A stretch of 64,000 nucleotides of DNA from Trichaptum fuscoviolaceum. Taxonomy: Eukaryota > Basidiomycota > Agaricomycetes > Hymenochaetales > Trichaptaceae. Position numbers and translations under genes: made by a program. Below the pieces are notes generated by a model that saw only the letters and a program-made list of their open reading frames with translations, ran no database searches and had not been told where the DNA came from. Numbering within the stretch: position 1 is the stretch's first letter; every line of letters starts with the position of its first letter. This document shows positions 57,492 to 64,000 of this stretch, one piece after another. Location of the stretch: contig CAJSYZ010000002.1 of NCBI GenBank assembly GCA_910574455.1, forward strand, positions 5,419,671 through 5,483,670. The letters are read 5' to 3'.

Positions 57492-60400
57492 ATTGAAAGT
57501 GAGGAAGTGGATGGGATGGTAGGAGGTGACTGCTCGTTCTCGTATTTATACATAATTGTCCCTCAGCTGTTCATATACCTCTTGCACCGGAAGACGACTC
57601 CGAATAGATAAAATAGCCTATACACATCCCAGTCCTTGAGCGCTAGGAAACGGTTCCTTGAGTCAGAGCAGACCTCCTGAAGTCGGCGGTAAGCCACTGG
57701 AATATCCTGCTGAAGAGATCATTCCATTTTAGGGAGTAGCCTGGGTTGATCAATTATCTTCGATGGAAAGCGATACACGAAACTAACCTTTTCTCCATTC
57801 ACGTCTTGCATCACAGAGAATCTTTTTTTGTCTGTAGCGCCCGGGCAAAGGCTTGTTCCCAGGACACAGCGCGCAAGAGAATGCAAATAGTAGATCAACC
57901 TGAGTCCACACTGGCAGGAAGCTAAATATAAGCCCGAATAGTAACAGACGATCGATGTAATCGTAGACTGCCATAAGAGTCAGTGGACTGGGGTTCTTAA
58001 CACGAGAAGCAGTGCACTTACAACTTGGTTGAGGTGAGGCTAATAAAGGATACAAATGGTATTCGGCGGTTTGAATAGTTAGAGAAATGCAAAGCAACGA
58101 GGCATGCCTTCTCTGCGCCTTCATTCCAAACGTTCAGAGGTCTGAACACATTTGCAGGACTGAGACTCGGTCTGCGGCGGACTTGTTGTAATTGGGTGCC
58201 CCACACAATCTGGCCCTTGAAAGTTCAAGAGTCATAGCGAGTCATTTGAAGCAGGCGCACCGAACCAGGGTTGATTGATGGACGACCTAAGAACATTTCG
58301 GACTGTTAATTGTGTATTAGGCTACTTGCATGTAACAATTGGCAGGGAGGCAAAACCACAAAACTCAGGCAGTGTAGAGGAGAAGTGACTGCGGCTATTT
58401 GGCCGCTGTGGCTGCGCGACTTGGCAAAACTTTTGAAAGCACGAACCGCGGCACGTGTACTTAGCCTATTATATTCCTGTAACAACAACTTCGCCCAACT
58501 CTTCGGATGAAATTGTTGTTACAGAGCAGGTTCTTTCGTATGCTCTTTAGATACAAATCTCTTGTAATCTATTTGATATCACCATCGAGGATATGTACAC
58601 TCAAATCTGACCTATTAATTTTTTTCTTCTTTTGTAGCGTAATTAGCAAGCGCTCACATCTCAAAGATCAACTTGAAGATTCCGCGGAAGAAGTGAATTA
58701 TTGTGTTCGTAATAGAGCCAGTCCAGTCGCAGATGTAACGCATATCGATGGAGATATCGGAGCTATCAAGCTGATGTGTAAAAGTTAAGGGTTGCTTTGG
58801 GCAGACGAGCGCAATAATGATCGTAGAGGTCTAGTCTAGAACTTGAAGGGCCCGGCCCAAGCGTGGGCGAGTCAGGCAAGCTCGGCAACGATGACTGCTG
58901 CAAGGACCGAATCTCCATATGGTTTTTCGGAGGATATCGGTGAACGTTATCCCCTAAAGATGTGAACATTCAAGTGACTTGTTATCGTTTGCAAACCGGA
59001 CAAATCAACTTGAGAGTCTTACGCGTTGGAAGTCATACAGCCCTACTGCAGTTCTACAAGCTGATACTGTGGAGTTATCAACAAAGGGAACAAATAGAGG
59101 ATCCTCTCTAGACGCTTATCCGAATATCAGTATGCTTCCATCCTAGGATGCCTGAGTCACTCACTGTCAGCCCTGAGTGAAACACCATTCTCTCATCAAC
59201 ATCGAGCCATTCGTGCTGCTGAATTGTCTTGTCCGAGAAGAGCATCATGGCCGATACTTAAGAGAAAACATTGTCATTGTGATTTCTGAAAGGAGCGGTC
59301 TAACCAAATCTGAGCATAGAAATTTAGCACAAATGATGCGACTCACCAAACCATGAGATTTCAAGCTGATGCTACATAGTCAATTACTCAAGAATTAGTC
59401 CCCGCATAGTCAGTAATCCTCTATGATGAGAAGGAGACCGACATACAGAATGAATGTACGGTCACTGTTTAACCCTCCAAGGTGATCATGATGAAGCCAA
59501 ATACAGCCGAGCTAGACTTTTCAGAATGATGCGTTACAAGAGTCAAGCATACCTCCTATCAAGCCGTGTATTGTATGGGAAAAGACAGTTCCACTGTTCC
59601 ATCTTCATCGGACGATGACAGAAGACAAAAAACGATTGAGTCGAGCTTGAACCCTCAATGTTCTCGATTCTCAGCCAGAAAGAGAGCACATGTATCTCAC
59701 GGAGGAGAGGTGTCATCCGAGGAACCTAAGTGGAAGGTGCACTGCAAGATGATGCAGTTCATCGATGACGATGTCGGTGAGCGAGAAGAATACCTTACTC
59801 GATCAAAATAGCCTTGAAGAAAGTGTGCCATGTACGAAGAATTGACTCACTTCCTGATTATTACAGTCGTTCTTAATTCTCGCGTGTCTTGTCTTCGGTT
59901 TGTTCATTCACCGCTCCCAGCGGAGCAGAAGCAGTACGAAGCAGAGAAGAGCTCCGCCGAATAGAAGCAGATACCGCGGTGAAGTCGAATCTGACCTAGA
60001 AACGAGAGTTCATCGTTGTCAAGTTAATCCGCTAATCCCGTCTTGGGATAAAGTCTTGCGTGTCTGTGCACTATTGGAAACCTAAAGGGTCACTTTTACA
60101 TCAGAAAGGGCTAAGCGACGACGAAACGGAGAGGCTATCTCGGAGGGTGTACACCAAGAAGTAGCAATCGAAAGCTTACCCCGGAGCTAAGACCATGATA
60201 AAGATGATGATGCAGCTTCGGTAGACAAGAAGACGAAATATTGTGACTTCATACTTCCATGTCATCTTGCAACGAAGCCATCCTGTCAGTAGACCCGTTG
60301 ACAAATCCGCACATATTAGATGCTACAATCCCTTGTATTCGAGTTCGTGCTCACCTGTTTCCAGAAAAGATGTGCAATTTTCAGCCTTACAACTCGAGAG

Positions 60401-60734
60401 TCACGGTAGCAAATACGTTAAAAGCGCCAAGCAGACGCTTCGTATACTGGTAACAGAAGCCATCAGAGACTTTAATTGCAGAAAATTTCTCAGCTCTTGT
60501 CCTTTGCGTCTTTCGTCGAAACAGAAAGGAAAGTTGCCGATCAAATCGCTGTTCATCGACGTTCGAGAAAGAGGTGTGTTTCTTCCGCAAAGGGAAGTAA
60601 AAAGGCTGGTAATGATTACATAATGATCATCTCTCAAACTTGAAGGCCCGGGGGGACATCAAGTCAACTTCAAGTTCAACTACCACTCAGGCTACCGTTT
60701 CGCAAGTTTTTTCCATTAATTATAAAAGGCGCTA
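57492..60734. other. Gene-poor region with unassigned short frames
   Basis: 3.2 kb without a gene I can defend. A minus-strand frame at 57783-58124 has hydrophobic stretches (LLLFGLIFSFLPVW) but no recognised family. Plus-strand frames at 59566-59811 (Ser/Arg/Asp-rich) and 59900-60085 also lack domains. Repeat blocks with AACTTGAAGG plus CCCGG occur at 58838-58855 and 60639-60655; the second is followed by an inverted CAACTTCAAGTTCAAC. This may hold unrecognised or decayed genes. Confidence 0.45.
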
Positions 60735-61837
60735 ATGGCAACCTCTACAAGCTCTGAAAAGGGTCAGAGTATTGCTCGTACGCATACTAACCAATCAAAA
60801 AGGAAGGCTCGAGAAAAGGTCGAAAGCAAACCTGCTTTCAAGAATGTCCTCTACAATCCTTTCGAAATAAAATGGTCCGTTTCAAGTTTTATTGCCATAA
60901 TCCATGTGATGAAGACAACATCTTGCTATTTAGGCCAGTAATAGCTCCGAACGTACAGAATGCTATCCTAGCGCGTGTCACAGAGCTTCTCAGCGGTGTT
61001 GCACAATTCAACATAGAGCGGCAAATAATCAGCCGCACCAAACAGAAGAATCGCAAGAGACCAATCAAGAACACCAAACCTAGAGATTCTGTTGAGGAAC
61101 CTCCTGCTGAACAGGGAGATAGCCTGCCTAGTACTGTCTCGGATGCTCCGTCAACCTCATCACCGCCCGCGATACTGCGCAGCATTACCATCGGAATTAA
61201 TGAAGTGACCAAACGGCTTGAAAGCCACTGCCAAATACCCCGTTCAAAGCTTCCTACATCCTTGGATGAATCGATGGAGCCGGCCTCCGGAGCATCCTCA
61301 AGAATCGGAGTTGTGATCGTTTGCAAACCTGATATCGATCCTCCCTTGTTGGTTGCCCACATTCCGCATCTCGTAGCCGCCTGTAACAATGTATCAAGGA
61401 CTTCAGGAAAGATGGCAAAACTGGTGACCCTCCCGAAAGGCTCAGAGCTCGCATTGTCGCAAGCGTTGGGGCTCCGCCGGGCGGCCGTGCTTGAATTAGA
61501 CGTAAGCCCAGCTGAAATGGACGCGAGCTAGTCTATTAACCGGACTCTACAGGAGACAGTGATAGAAGATTCGGCTCTTGCAACTTTACTAGAATCTGTC
61601 CCGTTAGTCGTAGCACCTTGGCTAGCTACTGCGCCGCTGCGCACTCAAGTCGTATACTCAGCAGATGGTCCGCCTCCGAAGCAACTGCGGACTGGCGAGA
61701 CAAGCTTGGTTCCAACTCATATCAAGCAGCTACGCACTACTGCGCCGAAGGATATGCGTGCTGCGAAAGAATTGCGAGCCAAGGGGCGTGCCGAAGCTAA
61801 AGCGAAACGAAAAGCACCGCGGGAAAAAGGGGTCTGA
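60735..61837 (+). CDS. POP3: POP3-like RNase P/MRP protein subunit (330 aa)
   Basis: Exons 60735-60874, 60934-61501 and 61553-61837 give 330 codons plus stop in phase. Motifs that I associate with fungal Pop3 (RNase_P_pop3 family): FEIKWPVIAPNVQNAILARVTELL at the start of the domain, ITIGINEVTKRLE in the middle, VVIVCKPDIDPPLLVAHIPHLV, and LVTLPKGSELALSQALGLRRAAVL, an L7Ae-like strand-helix pattern. A basic tail (TSLVPTHIKQLRTTAPKD, then Lys/Arg/Ala runs) fits RNA binding. Pop3 is a protein part of RNase P and RNase MRP, which process tRNA and rRNA precursors in the nucleus. The family call is from memory of conserved blocks, so it is probable rather than certain. Confidence 0.72.
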
Positions 61838-62061
61838 TCACGGTAAGGACACCCTCGCAATAACAAGCAGGAAATCCATGCGTATGTGAACAATTCATTA
61901 ATATAGATTTCATATCGAATATCTCAAGGTTCCATTTCATAGTTGTGATCTTTCAATGACATTTCCGAGTTCATGTATCGGCTACAAAGATGAGAAAAGG
62001 AAAGGATCAAAGAAAAGAAGGCGAGAAAGAGCCTAGAATCAGGTGGGCATCCCGGATACCC

Positions 62062-63519
62062 TCATTTTGCGCACGAATCGCTAGGCAGGTTTTCGATAAA
62101 CTCTGCGATGGACTCCCAATACCCTGGCTGATCCCAAGTATCATCTGTAAGCAGGGGCATGTTACTTTCGTGGCAGTAGCCTGGAGATCATTATGCACTC
62201 ACTGTGGTAGCCGTCTTCGAACACAACGAACTTGCCGTATCTCTCCAAGCCTGGGTGTGCTACTTTCGGGTTCGCTGCTTTCCATAGCCCTTTCATATGT
62301 GAGGGAGGGATTACCTCGTCGTTTTGCCCGCTTAGCAGCAAGAGCGATAGTACGCTTGGTAACTTGACGATATTCTTCTCTGAGTTCCATTGTCGAAAAA
62401 AAGGGGCGATAGGGCTAAATACGGGCATGACATCCGGTATGAGTTTTCTCTAGTCCCTTGACAATTGAGTCGTTGTACAGAGCGCTCAAATGCACAAGAC
62501 ACACCAAAGAAAGGAATGTGTTTTCCAGAATAAGTGCCGTGACCTGTGCTATAGTTGATGTTTTAGGCTGGATGATGATAATCTGGACTGCGTACCTTGT
62601 CAGCTCGTCGGCTCGCCAAATCAGTCGCGAAAGCCGCGCCCATCGACTGGCCGTACAGAATCTGGGAGTAGCCAATTATGCGTTGTCAAGTCCAGACTGG
62701 TCATGCAACTTACTATTGGTCCTTTTCTTAATTTCGGGTGACGAAGAATAAAGTCTAGGGCAGCCTGTCGGATCTGAGGTTATTAGAAGTCCATAGGGAC
62801 CCATGTGATATCCTTACATTTGCATCGCGTCTAAACCCTGAGGAGAGAGGAGGTCAAACGTCATATTGCATATGGAGAATCAAAGTCTTACCCTTCGTAG
62901 ATGGTCGACCCTTTGAGAGGCCGTAACTGACAACCAATAAAAACATGATTAAGGTGAGCAATAGTCCGCTCTCACCCTCTCGGAGAAAGCATCAGAATGT
63001 TACAGCCTAATTTCTTGAATTTCTTCGCGAGAGGCAGAGTATATCCAATGTTGTCTGAGTTTCCGTGAAACATAAGAACTGTTGGCCGTCGATCATATTC
63101 CTAAAATTACGACATTCATCAAAACTTCGAGAACATCAGCTTCCAAATTATTAGAGTATCAACATAAGCTCACATTCTGAATGATACTGGAGTTCGACAT
63201 ACAGAAAAGTCAAGTGAGCATTTGATGTCGAGTTCGGGAGCGGAATGAGTAATAAGGTATGCCTTGATGTTTACATGATCTGATGTTGTCAACGTAATGT
63301 CTTCATAGTCAAGCCCTAGCTTGGAGGGCAGGTCTACGTCTGTAAGAAATGTAAAATCCACTAATGTTGTTCCGAAGTATTTTCCGACTTACTTCTTGGA
63401 TGAGGTTCAAAGGCACCTGGGTAGAGCATGATATTTGGGCCATGTCGGATCAAGCTAAATACTGAATGAAGAGTGTATAGCCACGAGATTCTACCGTTAG
63501 CAAACGGAAGGTGGACGTA
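62062..63519 (-). CDS. Alpha/beta hydrolase, Bem46/ABHD13-like (5' end unresolved)
   Basis: Exons on the minus strand: (63519)-63393, 63339-63203, 63100-62976, 62926-62892, 62837-62818 (20 nt), 62773-62714, 62661-62596, 62543-62505, 62449-62203 and 62144-62062. Phase is consistent from 63393 downward. The order of motifs fits fungal Bem46: NIMLYPGAF, YEDITLTTSDHVNIKAYL, VLMFHGNSDNIGYTLP (oxyanion region), MLSPRGYGLSKG, LYGQSMGAAFATDLAS (nucleophile Ser in GQSMG), LILENTFLSL, LLLLSGQNDEVIPP (acid) and FEDGYHNDTWDQPGYW (His). The catalytic triad is complete. Bem46 proteins are membrane-anchored serine hydrolases linked to polarity; substrate unknown. The true start lies upstream (63520-63890) and could not be fixed. 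Confidence 0.82.
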
Positions 63520-64000
63520 CTGAAAGACGCGACGCTCATGCTGTCCCTGTGAATAACTATCCGAAAGATCCTCAAGTTGGAATAGAAAACGTGGGCGTGT
63601 GTATTTCGGAAGCTGGTGCGCTGAAAGAAACCGGATAACTTGGAATTGATGCTCGTTGTCCGTTGCACTGAAGTTTGTACAATGTATACTCACAAGCACA
63701 GCGTACGCAATGTGTGTCTCGTATTGCGCGACTGAACACTGAATGGTGAGGGTCCGGATGGTGGTGGTGGTGAGCAAGCTATACGTCTGGCGCGATGAGC
63801 GCCTTGCCTTGGCATGCCAGTGACGGACAGTGCCTCACTTCCAACGCGCGTCCGATTTGTTCTTCGTCCCCGGATACCGAAATGTTTCATGATGTTTCAC
63901 CATCACTTAGATCAGGAGGTCACCTTTTTATCTCGTGTTCTAATGAACAATGTATTCAGGGCGAAAGGTAAATGGGCATTGGGCTTTAACTACTTAAGAC
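63520..64000. other. 5' exons or promoter of the Bem46-like gene
   Basis: Open frames at 63690-63890 and 63361-63777 on the minus strand probably include the missing first exon(s) of the hydrolase. No ATG could be chosen with confidence. Confidence 0.4.

Noticed and set aside
57783..58206. Possible membrane protein gene on the minus strand
   Set aside because: Hydrophobic stretches only; no family match, start or exon chain could be justified.

Overview
This is nuclear DNA from a filamentous basidiomycete, most likely an Agaricomycete. The genes carry many short (about 45-60 nt) GT-AG introns. A Plavaka-type DNA transposon with its accessory gene, a Tc1/mariner element, F-box/LRR genes, a BCS1-like AAA relic and expanded TPR families all fit that group. 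The species cannot be named from the sequence. No rRNA, tRNA or CRISPR array was recognised.

Layout. (1) 0.2-6.5 kb and 29.4-36.7 kb hold four paralogous minus-strand genes. Each encodes an all-helical N-terminal region followed by kinesin-light-chain-like TPRs of about 46 residues. All four share one exon architecture (72-78/137/169/186 nt exons, then one long TPR exon). The first copy has an in-frame TAG. (2) 7-24 kb is a transposon-dominated block. A divergent pair (acidic, coiled-coil accessory gene and Plavaka transposase) is followed by a second divergent pair (a Ser/Arg-rich coiled-coil protein of unknown function and a PA-clan serine-protease-like protein). The spacers share the same palindromic TACTAGTA and CACTGGCA/TGCCAGTG motifs. 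A 519-bp MULE-like MITE with perfect 140-bp inverted repeats and a 9-bp target duplication sits between the genes of the second pair. (3) 24-29 kb holds a broken BCS1-like AAA ATPase, a stand-alone DEDDy 3'-5' exonuclease gene and transposon-end-like repeats. (4) 37-43 kb is ordinary host sequence: a siroheme-synthesis methyltransferase (MET1-like), a small cupin, and a UVE1 UV-damage endonuclease that needs a 24-nt microintron. (5) 43.6-48.4 kb has two F-box/LRR-type genes, one split by a nearly intact Tc1 element. (6) 48.6-64 kb has an acid-sphingomyelinase-like gene of 20 exons (one of 10 nt), an arrestin-like protein, a GNAT acetyltransferase, a POP3-like RNase P/MRP subunit and a Bem46-like alpha/beta hydrolase, separated by a gene-poor 57.5-60.7 kb stretch.

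The host genes look like independent housekeeping genes with no shared pathway. The interest lies in the TPR family (domain logic like fungal NOD-like receptors but without a NACHT domain), the composite mobile block, and several unusual splice structures. All exon joins were worked out by hand from splice signals, reading-frame phase and recalled family motifs; none was checked against transcripts or a database.
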